DNA of 64,000 nucleotides from Spirosoma oryzicola (GTDB lineage Bacteria; Bacteroidota; Bacteroidia; Cytophagales; Spirosomataceae): the NCBI RefSeq assembly GCF_021233055.1, contig NZ_CP089539.1:124001-188000 (forward strand), written 5' to 3'. The notes under the pieces were generated by a model, which saw only the letters and a list, made by a program, of their open reading frames with translations, did no database searches and had not been told where the DNA came from. Shown here one piece after another: positions 28,097-37,401 of the stretch. Made by a program: the position numbers and the translations under genes. The first letter of the stretch is position 1. The number at the start of each line of letters is the position of its first letter.

Positions 28097-28870
28097 TTAG
28101 TTACGTCCTGCGGCTAAGGCCCATTCAATCTTCGCGGCAATGCCTTGGCTGGGACGCTCGGCAAAGTTTTCGATAATGTTTCCGTCGGCACCAATCAGCA
28201 CATAGTGAGGATATGTGCTCACTATGTATTTTTCACTCAACGTTTTGGTCCAGGCACTATTAGCGTAGAGATCAATGGTCTTTAGACCAAACCGCTTCGA
28301 GGCCGCTTTCCACTTCAGCAATTGTTGATTATTGGCCGTTCCTGGTGTGCCAATGCAGATACTAACAATTTTGACGGGTTTATCCTTAAACTGCTCAACG
28401 AGTTTGTTCTCATAGAGCATTTCCTGAATGCATGCACCACAGGTCGCGAACCAAAAACTTAAGTAAATCACCTGACCTTTGTACTGACTAAGCGTGATGA
28501 GCGAATCACTCACATCGACTAAGGCGAAATTGGGCGCTTTATCGCCAGCCTGTAGTAGCTTCTTATTAGCACTGGCGCGTTGTTTAATGTAACCGACTAA
28601 GTAGTGAAACTGAGTAGGAAATTGTTATTAAACTTGGTCTCAATCCAGTTTGGATTGTTTACTGAGCCGCTCAATTCCCAGATTTCGAGAAAAGAACCTG
28701 CGCTTTGTCCCAACTCCATTTGGCATAATCGAGGAGGGCTTGTGATGAGGGTTTTGGTTCGGCCTAGCGTATCTGCCAGAGTTGATAACATTAATGTGTA
28801 CAGGGTCGAAAACGAACCGTTATCGAGGCCACCATTTATTCTCGGGATGTTCAACAGGATGACTCTTTAT
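28097..28870 (-). pseudogene. TlpA-like thioredoxin-fold protein, frameshifted and 5'-truncated
   Basis: The C-terminal TlpA/ResA thioredoxin domain is intact from about 28570 to 28097: 'AGDKAPNFALVD', 'VIYLSFWFATCGACIQEM' with a CGAC active site, and 'YPHYVLIGADGNII'. Upstream the frame runs through 'HYLVGYIKQRA' and then hits stops near 28630. The preceding 70 or so codons lie in the shifted frame ('MELGQSAGSFLEIWELSG', 'IETKFNNNF'). A single lost base at about 28622 explains the break. No start codon or signal peptide can be placed upstream of 28870, so the N-terminus is also missing. Confidence 0.75.
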
Positions 28871-29027
28871 GGGGCGACTAGTTGGTTTGCCCGAAGCCAG
28901 GTTAAAGCAAACGATATAAGGGGTAAACGGAGAAGTAATAGGCAAGGTCCTGTTTTCTAAGTCAAGTATCCTTCACTTTCATACGTCACTAGTTGTATGA
29001 ATGTATTAATGAATAGGCAACAACCTG

Positions 29028-29082
29028 AATTACATAATCTGCCTGGTCTTTATTCAATAAAGACCAGGCAGATTATGTAATT
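29028..29082. repeat. perfect 27-bp inverted repeat with 1-nt loop
   Basis: 29028-29054 and 29056-29082 are exact reverse complements around a single C. The inner core is GCCTGGTCTTTATT, the outer part is AT-rich and a TTTTAAATT follows on the right. It can act as a bidirectional terminator, but the neighbours are degraded and the arm is unusually long. It could be the remnant of a palindromic mobile repeat. Confidence 0.85.
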
Positions 29083-29319
29083 TTAAATTACTAAAGCAAT
29101 TCTATAATTGTATAATTTTTTCAATTAATTATTGAACAATATTATACCAATTTACTACATGAGTAGTTTTTGAGTGGTTGTGAAGTACATCTAGAGTGAC
29201 AACACTGGTACTCATCAATCTTTTTTTAGGATTAATATGTGTCGAATTCAAAGCGGTATACACGGGCAGTATATCGAAGTATAACTTTTGAATTGTCACT
29301 TTATTTAATCCCAATTATT

Positions 29320-29445
29320 ATGAGATCACTTCTCTTCTTCATTTGTCTGTTCTGTTGTTTTGGCACACGAAGTTGGGCTCAAACGCCAAGTCAACGTCTA
29401 GTCTGGGCACCCCTGCATTCCGCCCAAGAATGCCTCCAGGAGTAA
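29320..29445 (+). CDS. very short secreted peptide or 5' gene fragment
   Basis: The ATG at 29320 starts MRSLLFFICLFCCFGTRSWAQ, a clear signal peptide, but the frame ends after only 41 codons. The mature part would be about 20 residues. It may be the surviving 5' end of a lost secreted-protein gene; the following 150 bp show no continuation that I recognise. Confidence 0.4.
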   Translation: MRSLLFFICLFCCFGTRSWAQTPSQRLVWAPLHSAQECLQE

Positions 29446-29604
29446 GCTAATGGATTCAGCTAGTTTAGCTGTCATTATCATGTGTGTTTAATGCCCGTGC
29501 ACCAAATCTTACGTCGCTCGCCAACCAGAATCAATGAACTTCAGATACGCCTAATCGGTGTTGAGAGGCCTGATACTCTCGATAAACCGGCGAACAAATT
29601 GAAT

Positions 29605-30110
29605 CTACAAGGTTTTAGCCTCGTCTACAGATAGGCCTTGATTCTCACTTAAGCCCAAACCTAGTAATGGGCTGATGCAGCCATGCCGTAAACATATCCA
29701 GTTCAGCACCAGATCATTTAGTTCGTGGTCGGGCTGACCGGTCAAGTTTTTAATGATGGCTTTGAGCGTTATTATCGGCTGACGAACCGTCGTTGAGAAG
29801 GGTAGCTTGAGGCTGAATATCAGTTGGTAGAGCCTCGATTGTAAACTGCGCAAAATCCCAGTTTACAATCGACAAGTTCAGTAACTAGCTGGATGGATCG
29901 GATTCCTCGCTGGCCGACGCCCTAAAACAGCTCGTACAACTAGGTGAATCCCCGGTCTGAAAGCGCTTGCAATACAGCCACTTTACTGGCAAAGTGGCTG
30001 TAGACCACCGTCACTTCCGCGATCTGGCAAATGGTGACGGCTTAGCTTTGCTCCCTGGCGATGCGTAGAACCGCATCCAGAAGCTGCTGAGCGTCTTGTT
30101 TTTTTTTAGA
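29605..30110 (-). pseudogene. TetR-family regulator remnant
   Basis: On the minus strand from about 30110, the TetR N-terminal helix-turn-helix is readable ('QQLLDAVLRIAREQS', 'TICQIAEVTVVYSHFASKVAVLQAL') but with in-frame stops at the expected positions of 'EQS*AV', 'FT*LYELF*' and a deletion shortening the recognition helix. The C-terminal ligand domain continues in a shifted frame to about 29605. It lies just downstream of the FAD monooxygenase remnant on the same strand and was probably its regulator. Confidence 0.7.
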
Positions 30111-30183
30111 TGATCAGCTTGTATTGGGTGAAAATGAATGATGTGTAGCCGTAAAGTGACTAATCGGGCGGGATGTGCATGCT

Positions 30184-31314
30184 TTATTGATAAGCCGTTA
30201 ATTCATTCCTATGATCCTGTTGTTTATGGAAATAGAACTCTGCCTGCTGGGTATGGGCTTGGGCCTTATCGGCATAGACGAACATATTTCAAGTGTACGC
30301 TTCGATGGCGACTGGTACGCTAGCAGAGATGCCTCCGGTCAGAATGTCGGCTAGGTTCAGTTCATCCAGTAGCCCGATATTAACTTATACTCCGGCAAAG
30401 AGAGGCATCACATAGGTGGCATCCCATCCAAAGCAATGTGATCAAACGTTGTCCAGGGCGATTCGACGGGCAGTTCGTACATAAGCAGCAATTGAAACTC
30501 AATAGTGGCTCTAAATAGCTGATAGTGAACCAGTGCCCAGTCCGTAAATTCTCGGCTCAAAAAACCGATCATGCCAGCCTGGTCACTAAGCGTTAATCCG
30601 CTCTTGCTGAACCAGTCTTCGGGCCGTCTGAGGGAGAGATAGTAGTTCAGTGAGCCATCGCCCGGTATTGAAGAGAGACGACCTTACCCCCTTCAGTAGC
30701 CATCATATTGTCCCCCGAGTCATAGTCATTATGCCGGGATAATCTTTATCTGGATGGGGAATGTCGCCCTAAATGATCGTACTACCCGTATAGATTCGGG
30801 GGGTGTATGTCACAAGTGGCCGAATTATGGAACGGAGCCCCTATGCTCCGATTAATAAATCCACCTTTGCTGTAGAACTACCCTGAAAGGCAAGTTGATA
30901 GCTACCCTTTGTTTTTTCAACGCGGATTAGCTACTTATTCCAGTTCACCGTACTCGGTAATAGCTTGTCTAGAATAATCTTGCGTAAGTCTTCTCGATCA
31001 ATTTGGGGCGCAATCGTTTGGTTCTTTCGGTAGGAATCTATTCAGCCAGTAAGTGACCCCGCCGGTCAAACTGACACTCAATGACAGTGCATGCGGTGTC
31101 AAAATAAGCCCCTAGAAGCCCCGCTTTTTAAGAGCGATCTGGCCACTATCGTTGAATATCCAGCGTTCCTCACTAATGCGAGTTTCTGAGTCGGCACCAC
31201 GTTTGTAGACTTGTACGCTTACCCCTCTCATTTGTAATAGCCGAGCGATCAGCAGGCCCACCGGTCCTCATCAATGATGGCAATGCTCTTTTCGGTAATC
31301 AATTGGTTATTCAT
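30184..31314 (-). pseudogene. TetX-like FAD-dependent monooxygenase, heavily decayed
   Basis: The minus strand from the ATG at 31314 reads 'NNQLITEKSIAIID', a lost base in the FAD GxGxxG loop, then 'GPVGLLIARLLQMRGVSVQVYKRG'. Further pieces in three frames match group A flavin monooxygenases: 'QIDREDLRKIILDKLL', 'VTYTPRIYTGSTI', 'HPDKDYPGIMT', 'ALDNV..HCFGWDATYVMPLFAGV' and 'NIGLLDELNLADILT', the conserved region before the FAD ribityl site. At least six stops or frameshifts occur. The order and spacing equal those of TetX-like enzymes about 375 residues long. Tetracycline as substrate cannot be concluded. Confidence 0.75.
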
Positions 31315-31601
31315 GTTATACTGCTGTATTAATATTCCGTAGATGTCACAGAATTTATTTCGGATTGGAAACCTTGTAAAACATCAGCACCTTTTGCCTA
31401 TGATAGCAAATAAGATAGAAGTGAGTATCACATTCACTATCTATTAAGAGTCAGTTATTATAGGTGATCGATACTAACGCCGTCTCATAAATGGCTTCTG
31501 CCTGAGACGGAGAGAAGTTTGAGTATCTATAATTCGGCGGTTAGTGAGATGGATTTTGGGGAAAGATCACATCCTCTCAGCCTTGCATTTATGGGTAAAC
31601 G
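31315..31601. other. intergenic stretch
   Basis: This region lies between the monooxygenase remnant (minus) and the HxlR gene's 3' end. It is AT-rich around 31320-31460. An imperfect hairpin with arms of the type GTCTCA..TGAGAC lies near 31482-31507 and could end the HxlR transcript. Confidence 0.35.
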
Positions 31602-31943
31602 CTAAGGCTGCATGGTCTTTATAATAAGCGTCCGGAGTCGCTCCTCATGCTCATCGCCCCACTGGCCAATCGCACCAATAATGGGAATGAGTGATTGGCC
31701 AAAATCGGTAAGATAGTATTCAACTTTCGGCGGAAGTACCGGGTAAATCACCTTAGATACCAACTCGTGGTTTTCCAACTCCTTCAACTGCACATTCAGT
31801 ACCCGGCGGGAGGCACCCGGAATTTTTCGCTGTAGCTCGCTTGGGCGTTGAAAGCCTTGGTGGATAAACCATAAAAGACGAATCTTCCATTTTCCATATA
31901 GCACCTCACCAATTAGGTCCAGACCACACTGCAAGTCGGGCAT
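31602..31943 (-). CDS. HxlR-family transcriptional regulator
   Basis: The 113-residue product is a winged-helix protein: 'DLIGEVLYGKWKIRLLWFI', 'RPSELQRKIPGASRRVLNVQLKELE' and 'VEYYLTDFGQSLIPII'. Start choice: an ATG at 31961 exists, but the promoter -7 box at 31966-31973 implies transcription starts near 31960, so the ATG at 31943 (MPDLQCGLDL) is preferred. The second cysteine of redox-sensing HxlR proteins is present as C6 only; redox control is not supported. It is divergent from the broken SDR gene. Confidence 0.88.
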   Translation of the reverse strand: MPDLQCGLDLIGEVLYGKWKIRLLWFIHQGFQRPSELQRKIPGASRRVLNVQLKELENHELVSKVIYPVLPPKVEYYLTDFGQSLIPIIGAIGQWGDEHEERLRTLIIKTMQP

Positions 31944-31965
31944 CGTCTTTCGTTCGTACATACGG

Positions 31966-31996
31966 CAAATATAACCACAGGCATCGCCCGGTTCAA
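31966..31996 (-). promoter_or_regulatory. Bacteroidota-type promoter of the HxlR gene
   Basis: Minus-strand TTG (31994-31996), 20-bp spacer, then TATATTTG (31966-31973). This agrees with the -33 TTG / -7 TAnnTTTG consensus. Confidence 0.7.
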
Positions 31997-32036
31997 CAGG
32001 GACAATTTTATCCCTATCTGAATCGTAAGTCCGTAC

Positions 32037-32067
32037 TTGTCAGCGCCTACCATACTTCCCAATTTTG
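32037..32067 (+). promoter_or_regulatory. probable promoter of the SDR gene
   Basis: Plus-strand TTG (32037-32039), 20-bp spacer and CAATTTTG (32060-32067), one base off the TAnnTTTG box. The start codon at 32090 lies 22 bp downstream. Confidence 0.45.
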
Positions 32068-32089
32068 CCCTAAACAAACGAGCTACAGT

Positions 32090-32870
32090 ATGGACTTCAC
32101 TCTTGAAAACGAACTGACCGGTAAGATCGCGCTGGTAACGGGCGGCACCAAAGGCGCAGGCAAAGCAATCGCCGATCGCCTGCTGAAAGCAGGAGCAACC
32201 GTGATCATTACCGCTAGGAACAAGCCGCAAGAGCCAATCGATCGTATGCATTTTATGGCGGCCGATCTGAGCAAACCGGAAGGAACTCAACAGATAGTCG
32301 ACCGAATTCTCCACCAGTTTGGCCATTTGGATATCCTGATCAATAATATGGGAAGTTCAGAAACGCCAAGCGGTGGGTTTGCCGTGCTGTCTGACAACGA
32401 TTGGGAATCAACGATTCAAACGAATCTGTTGGCTCCCGTGCGGCTGGATCGTGGTTTTTTACCTGGCATGGTTCAACGCGGTGAAGGCGTGATTATCCAC
32501 ATTGCGTCCATCCAGGGGCGGCTACCTTTATATGAGGCAACGCTTCCCTGCCAAGGCTGGCCTGATCAACTACAGCAAGGGGTTATCGAAAGAGGTTACT
32601 GCCAAAGGTGTACGGGTACTGACCGTTTCTCCAGAATGGATCAATACGGAGAATACCATAAAATTTTTGGAACGAATCGCTCAGTATTCAACTAGTTCTC
32701 TTGAGCAGGCACGCCAAAGCGTTATGGATGCTTTGGGTGGAATACCGGCCGGTCGACCGGCAGAGCCCGAAGAGGTCGCTGAACTTGTCGGGTTCCTTGC
32801 CTCGCCACGAGCGAACTATCTGAGCGGTACAGAATTCGTTATTGACGGAGGGACAATTCCAACGATTTAG
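32090..32870 (+). pseudogene. SDR oxidoreductase with frameshift deletion through the active site
   Basis: The first frame (32090 to about 32550) has the Rossmann motif 'VTGGTKGAG' at residues 17-25, 'ILINNMGSSE' and 'IIHIASIQGRLPLYEATLP'. The second frame (about 32550-32870) continues with 'AKAGLINYSKGLSKEV', 'GVRVLTVSPEW' and ends 'GTEFVIDGGTIPTI'. At the junction, a few bases are missing between 'TLP' and 'AK'. This removes the tyrosine of the YxxxK catalytic motif and shifts the frame. The rest is well preserved, which suggests a recent inactivation. It is divergent from HxlR and followed by a SnoaL-like gene. Confidence 0.85.
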
Positions 32871-32931
32871 AAATGGATAATCACACAGTCAACCAAACGA
32901 CTTTAATTCATCAAACCCAAAAGATATATCG

Positions 32932-33255
32932 ATGAAACTACCTACCCATATCGAAGGCTTTATAAAAGCACAAAACGAGAAGGACAGCACCACATTTACG
33001 CACTATTTTACGGACAACGCCACCGTTTACGATGAAGGACATTCCTATTCAGGCAGAGCCGAAATCAGGAAATGGATACAGCATGCGACTGAAACGTATC
33101 AAATGCAGACAAAACCAATTGATTATCAGCAAGCGGGAGCATCGGCCATACTAACTGTAGAAGTAAGGGAAACATTTCCAGGGAGCCCGGCAGTAATGAA
33201 GTACCACCTTGAACTGGACGATTCCTTGATCCGTTCATTACGCTTCACAGGGTAA
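32932..33255 (+). CDS. SnoaL-like (NTF2-fold) protein
   Basis: The 107-residue protein has the NTF2/SnoaL cone fold pattern: 'IEGFIKAQNEKDSTTFTHYFTDNATVYDEGHSYSG' then 'EIRKWIQHATE' and strands to 'SLIRSLRFTG'. Members are often small-molecule-binding or isomerase-like enzymes. It follows the SDR gene by 61 bp and is commonly found with SDR and HxlR genes. The shared transcript may still be made although the SDR is broken. Confidence 0.8.
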   Translation: MKLPTHIEGFIKAQNEKDSTTFTHYFTDNATVYDEGHSYSGRAEIRKWIQHATETYQMQTKPIDYQQAGASAILTVEVRETFPGSPAVMKYHLELDDSLIRSLRFTG

Positions 33256-33271
33256 ATGGCTAACGCATGGC

Positions 33272-33314
33272 ATTTGCAGGAACAAACTCAGAAAAGCATG
33301 GGTGTTCCTGCAAA
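33272..33314. terminator. hairpin between convergent genes
   Basis: ATTTGCAGGAAC (33272-33283) pairs with GTTCCTGCAAAT (33303-33314), a perfect 12-bp stem with a 19-nt loop. It lies between the stops at 33255 (plus) and 33336 (minus). Confidence 0.7.
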
Positions 33315-33335
33315 TCCTTAGGTTCAAGTTCGTCC

Positions 33336-35816
33336 TTACTTGTAGCTTAGGTAAGTCGTGGCTTCACACGTTTTGTCTGTTTTAAACCGAATCCATCGAG
33401 CCTGAAAATCCTTCGGGAATGTATAGTCGATCGTTTTTCCAGGCGCAACAGTGAATGACTTATAGGTCATCCAAACGCCCGAACCGACCGGATCGGCTTC
33501 AATGGTAAAGGTGACCGGCTGGGTCGCTTTATGCGACAGTTGCAGACTGCGTTGGTCGTAAAAACCGATCAGATAAGGATCTGACGCTTCATCGGCTTTC
33601 ACCGCTGCGTTTTTCCAGGGGCCACCATGCCCGGTTGGTTTGCCCAGCTTCCACAGATCATCGATAGCACCCGCCCAAACGGCGGCTTTCTTATCATCCG
33701 AGACAATGATGTGCTCATTCGTTTTGGCCGCGTTCAAATCGATGCCTGTCATAACCAAGAGTCCCCGGTAGGAGGCATAGTCGTTGATCCGCAGATTATG
33801 CGACGAAACGGGTCTTATTTTGGCGTATCCATCCGCGTTTTCGGCGGGCAGTTCGTAGAATGTCCCGTGGCAATTGAGCAGGTCGCGTTCAGTAGCTACT
33901 TCCCGGCATATTCGAAGAGCGGCCTGATTGGTCAACGTCGTGTAGGCATCGTTGCCGAGGGGGAGCCGCCAGCGTCGTCCTTTATCATCTACGATCAAAA
34001 CGCTCGATTCATCAATCGTTACTACGTTCTGAGGAATCGCAAACTTCGTTTTGATGACGTTTAACACACCGGCATCCTCCTTCCGAACGAGCTGCATATC
34101 AGCATTCAGTTCGTAATACCCAACATCGGTAGATTGTCCCCCGTTGTATGTCGAAGCGGCCAGTCCCAACGCTCGTCGATCAGCCCCCAGACCGTACATC
34201 AAACCACCCGACGTAGCAGTAGTTGAGACGGTGCTAAGGCCAGCAAACAGTGGGTTAGCGGTTGTAGTACGCGTATCGTTCGCCGAATAGGAGAAGTGGG
34301 CCGATAAATTGGCGGCTTTGTCCGACTTGATCCGAATCCACTCGCCAGTTACGACGGCGGCAAAGGGTACGTGTGCGGCTTTGTGTGCGCCGACAGTTAC
34401 CGTTTGCTGTCTGGACCAGCTACCCGTCCCGCTTTTATCCACCTCGAACGTCAGTTGGACATCCGAGTCGCTGTTGTTCTGAACCCAGGCCGAGCGATTG
34501 GCCCAACCGGCAAACAAAAACGGCTCGGAGGGTTGATTTGCCGAAACCGCTTCATTTAGCCAGACGGCTCCTTCGGCGGTATTCGGGCCCAATTGATCGG
34601 GTAAGTTCAGCGAGGTAAACCACAGATTCGAATTGGATTGGCCGGGTCCTTCGAGGTTACCCTTTACTTTTCGTTTGTTCAGAAATTCTTTTTGAGCCGA
34701 ATCGTCACAGCCGAAAACCAGCCGATCATTCCAGCGGGCGTAATCACCAATCACTTTCAGATATGCCGAGCGGGGTCTGATTCCTGCGGTATTCGATGCC
34801 GTGAACCCCTGCGGAAACTGCCAGAACATACCGTGCATCGTCATTAGATAATCTGGTTTCTGCGTCGTACCCACATCCCGAATGCGGGGCCATTCGGTAT
34901 TCCAGCCATGCGCACCGTCGTACGAATGACTCGCTTTGGGAAGCCGAAAAAAGTGCCAGCCGGTCGTCTTATCACGCACGCCCAGCAAGACGGATTTATG
35001 ATCCCAGCCGGTGGCCCAGATGGGGTCCGTTTCCGGATGTTTATTGCCGTAGATACCGCCCGGTCCCGTTACTTCGACAAACTGATTTCGCCGAACAACT
35101 TTCCAGTCTTTGCCATTCCACTCCGACAGGGAACCCGCATCTACATCGAACTGCGCCAGCGCTTTAGCTCCAGGTTCGCCGTTGTTCGAATAGACCATAA
35201 CGCCCTGACCCGAGTATACACCTTTGCCATGCGCACCGGGCAGCAACGTGTTTTCCAGATTATTCGATTCGTCCGATTCCTTTTTTCTACTGATGTTGCC
35301 ATCCTCGTATAGCATCGTTGGCACCAGAGTATTAACATCTACTTCGTAAAACCCTTCCTCCATCGTTCCGTAATAGATTTTTCCTTTCGGATCAGTCAGA
35401 TGGCGGGCGTTCCCGGTATGACGCCCAGGCATGGTTTTATAGGGTATGACCCGGACATGCGCTTTGCTGTCGATAGCGTAGGGACCAATAAATAGCTGAT
35501 TACTTTCGGGATGAATCATCCGGTTGGCAGGGGTACCACCGATACTTTCGGACCGAACGATCTGCTTTAAATCGGGCGTTATTTCGTACAGCTTGTCGGA
35601 CGAGCCAAGCGGCAAATGTGGCCCGTACGTAACAACCCAAAGTCGGCCCGCCCAGGGTACCACGGCCCCCGTACCACATTCCCCTTCTTTGTTGTACATA
35701 GCCAGCTGCGGATAAATCCCGCTGTAAGACGGTACCTTCCTGGACTGAGCGATGGTTATAGTCTCCTGAATAAGCAGCCAGCCCAACAGGCTAACCGAAA
35801 GAAAAAACTTCTTCAT
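33336..35816 (-). CDS. large secreted protein of a SusC/SusD locus, function unknown
   Basis: The 826-residue protein has a signal peptide (MKKFFLSVSLLGWLLIQETITIAQ). The N-terminal half (about 30-390) has repeated Trp/Gly-rich strand pairs ('VPWAGRLWVVTYGPH', 'QLFIGPYAIDS', 'KIYYGTMEEGFYEVD', 'VLLGVRDKTTGWHFF', 'DRLVFGCDD'), suggesting a beta-propeller. The C-terminal part contains two similar Ig/jelly-roll-like stretches near 440-515 ('TFEVDKSGTGSWSRQQTVTVGAHKAAHVPF', then 'EWIRIKSD') and near 770-826 ('TIEADPVGSGVWMTYKSFTVAPG', then 'RWIRFKTD'). No catalytic motif is recognised. It begins 44 bp after the SusD stop, so a role in binding or processing the nutrient is inferred. Confidence 0.8.
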   Translation of the reverse strand: MKKFFLSVSLLGWLLIQETITIAQSRKVPSYSGIYPQLAMYNKEGECGTGAVVPWAGRLWVVTYGPHLPLGSSDKLYEITPDLKQIVRSESIGGTPANRMIHPESNQLFIGPYAIDSKAHVRVIPYKTMPGRHTGNARHLTDPKGKIYYGTMEEGFYEVDVNTLVPTMLYEDGNISRKKESDESNNLENTLLPGAHGKGVYSGQGVMVYSNNGEPGAKALAQFDVDAGSLSEWNGKDWKVVRRNQFVEVTGPGGIYGNKHPETDPIWATGWDHKSVLLGVRDKTTGWHFFRLPKASHSYDGAHGWNTEWPRIRDVGTTQKPDYLMTMHGMFWQFPQGFTASNTAGIRPRSAYLKVIGDYARWNDRLVFGCDDSAQKEFLNKRKVKGNLEGPGQSNSNLWFTSLNLPDQLGPNTAEGAVWLNEAVSANQPSEPFLFAGWANRSAWVQNNSDSDVQLTFEVDKSGTGSWSRQQTVTVGAHKAAHVPFAAVVTGEWIRIKSDKAANLSAHFSYSANDTRTTTANPLFAGLSTVSTTATSGGLMYGLGADRRALGLAASTYNGGQSTDVGYYELNADMQLVRKEDAGVLNVIKTKFAIPQNVVTIDESSVLIVDDKGRRWRLPLGNDAYTTLTNQAALRICREVATERDLLNCHGTFYELPAENADGYAKIRPVSSHNLRINDYASYRGLLVMTGIDLNAAKTNEHIIVSDDKKAAVWAGAIDDLWKLGKPTGHGGPWKNAAVKADEASDPYLIGFYDQRSLQLSHKATQPVTFTIEADPVGSGVWMTYKSFTVAPGKTIDYTFPKDFQARWIRFKTDKTCEATTYLSYK

Positions 35817-35860
35817 TGCGTTTAAAATAAATTGATCGTTAGACAGTTACCGGTGGCGAT

Positions 35861-37345
35861 CTACTCCCAGCCGGGATTCTGCGTTAGTTTCGGATTCGCC
35901 TGAATTTCTTCCAGCGGAATGGGGTAATACCGGTGTTTGGCCTGCGGTGTTCGGGTTGGATACACGTCGTTTACCGCTTTCGGGATAACGGTGAGGAAGG
36001 TATTCGTTCGCGTCAGGTCGAACCAGCGGTCGGCTTCGGCAAACAGTTCCCAAGACCGCTCTTGCAGGACGGCGGCAATAAATGCGTCTTTCCCTAAGCC
36101 AGGCGTCAGGTCGCCCAGTCCCGCCCGTTTCCGAACCGTGTTGACGTACCCATAGGCGGTAGCGGTCGCTCCATTCTGACGCGCTTCGGCTTCGGCGGCA
36201 ACCAGGTACACATCAGCCAGCCGGATGATCGGGAAGTTGCAGTTGTTGGCTTCGGCAATGGAGTTCGGATCGCGGTATTTGCGGATCAACACGCCTTTCG
36301 GCGTAACGGGTGTGATGTCTTTCTGCGGCACGATCTTTCCCGATACATCCCGGTACGTCGTGTCGAGCAGCTGGCGTCGTTTGTCACTGGGTGAGAATGA
36401 GTTAAAGAAATTCTGGTAGGCAAACCAAGACCCGTAGGACACTTTGGCGTAGTCAGGGCCGGAACTGTTACGGGGGCCGGCAATCCCCATGACGGTCAAC
36501 CAGCGGCTAGGCGTTACGCGGTCGGCTTCAACGGCCCACATATTCTCGACACGGGCCGCATCTTCCTTATCTACGTCGAACACATCCAATACGCTCGGCA
36601 TCAACGCATATTTGCCCGAACTGATCGTCGCCTGGGCCAGTTGCGATGCCTTTGCCCAGTCTTCGTTGTACAAGGCTATTTTGGCGTAAAGTCCTTGAAT
36701 CGCTTCCTTTGAAGGCCGACCCTTCACCAGACTGGTGGAGTACGAGGGCAATCCGGCAACGGCCTGATCCAAATCGCTGTAAATTTGCTTGTAGATGTCG
36801 GTTCGCGAACTCTTGGTAACAAGTGCCTCCGCTTCATTAGAGCTGGCTCGGGTCTTGACGGGGATTTCGTTGAACGTTTTCGTCAGCGTCCAGTGGTACA
36901 GTGCCCGCAACGCATAGGCTTCCGCCACGATTTCCGTTCGGCGCTGGGCGTCCATTGGAATAGCCGGGACTTTCTCGATGACCCAGTTGGCATTCTCAAT
37001 TCCTTTGTAACTAAACCGCCAGACACCCTGGGGCCCCTCGGTCTCGTGACGGCCCGAGTTGCGCTGGGCCGTGTAATACGGATCGTACGAAAACAACGTA
37101 ATGGTATTCCGGCCTACCACAGCTCGAGGGTATGCCTGGTCAGCCGCAAAATCGGACACAGCAACCAATGGAAAGCCATACAGGTTGATCAGTGAGCCAG
37201 CCGCAGCCGCAATGCCCGCTTCGGCATCAGAGGCTGTTCTATAAAAATTGGTCGTAAAAATGGATGAATACACCGTTTCATCGAGTTTGCTGCACGAAAC
37301 CGTCAGGCCCGACAAAGCCATCAGCAGTAGGATGTGTTTCTTCAT
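35861..37345 (-). CDS. RagB/SusD-family nutrient-binding outer-membrane lipoprotein
   Basis: The 494-residue lipoprotein has a lipobox ending in C18 ('LSGLTVSCSK'). The N-terminal SusD-like domain has TPR helices ('EAYALRALYHWTLTKTFNEIPV', 'EAIQGLYAKIALYNEDWAKASQLA'). The RagB-type C-terminal part ends in 'RYYPIPLEEIQANPKLTQNPGWE', the usual family ending. It sits on top of its SusC partner and captures the nutrient at the cell surface. It starts 56 bp after the SusC stop. The ligand is not predictable; glycans or peptides are possible. Confidence 0.95.
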   Translation of the reverse strand: MKKHILLLMALSGLTVSCSKLDETVYSSIFTTNFYRTASDAEAGIAAAAGSLINLYGFPLVAVSDFAADQAYPRAVVGRNTITLFSYDPYYTAQRNSGRHETEGPQGVWRFSYKGIENANWVIEKVPAIPMDAQRRTEIVAEAYALRALYHWTLTKTFNEIPVKTRASSNEAEALVTKSSRTDIYKQIYSDLDQAVAGLPSYSTSLVKGRPSKEAIQGLYAKIALYNEDWAKASQLAQATISSGKYALMPSVLDVFDVDKEDAARVENMWAVEADRVTPSRWLTVMGIAGPRNSSGPDYAKVSYGSWFAYQNFFNSFSPSDKRRQLLDTTYRDVSGKIVPQKDITPVTPKGVLIRKYRDPNSIAEANNCNFPIIRLADVYLVAAEAEARQNGATATAYGYVNTVRKRAGLGDLTPGLGKDAFIAAVLQERSWELFAEADRWFDLTRTNTFLTVIPKAVNDVYPTRTPQAKHRYYPIPLEEIQANPKLTQNPGWE

Positions 37346-37401
37346 GGGAGAACAAGTGAACGAGCAAATGAGTGATGTTGTGTCAGTCTTTCGCTCATGA
37401 T

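Noticed and set aside
30138..30323. 61-codon plus-strand ORF inside the monooxygenase remnant
   Set aside because: The opposite strand explains the sequence as the C-terminal part of the decayed FAD enzyme.
33627..34064. 145-codon plus-strand ORF
   Set aside because: It is antisense to the 826-residue secreted protein with no recognisable domain.
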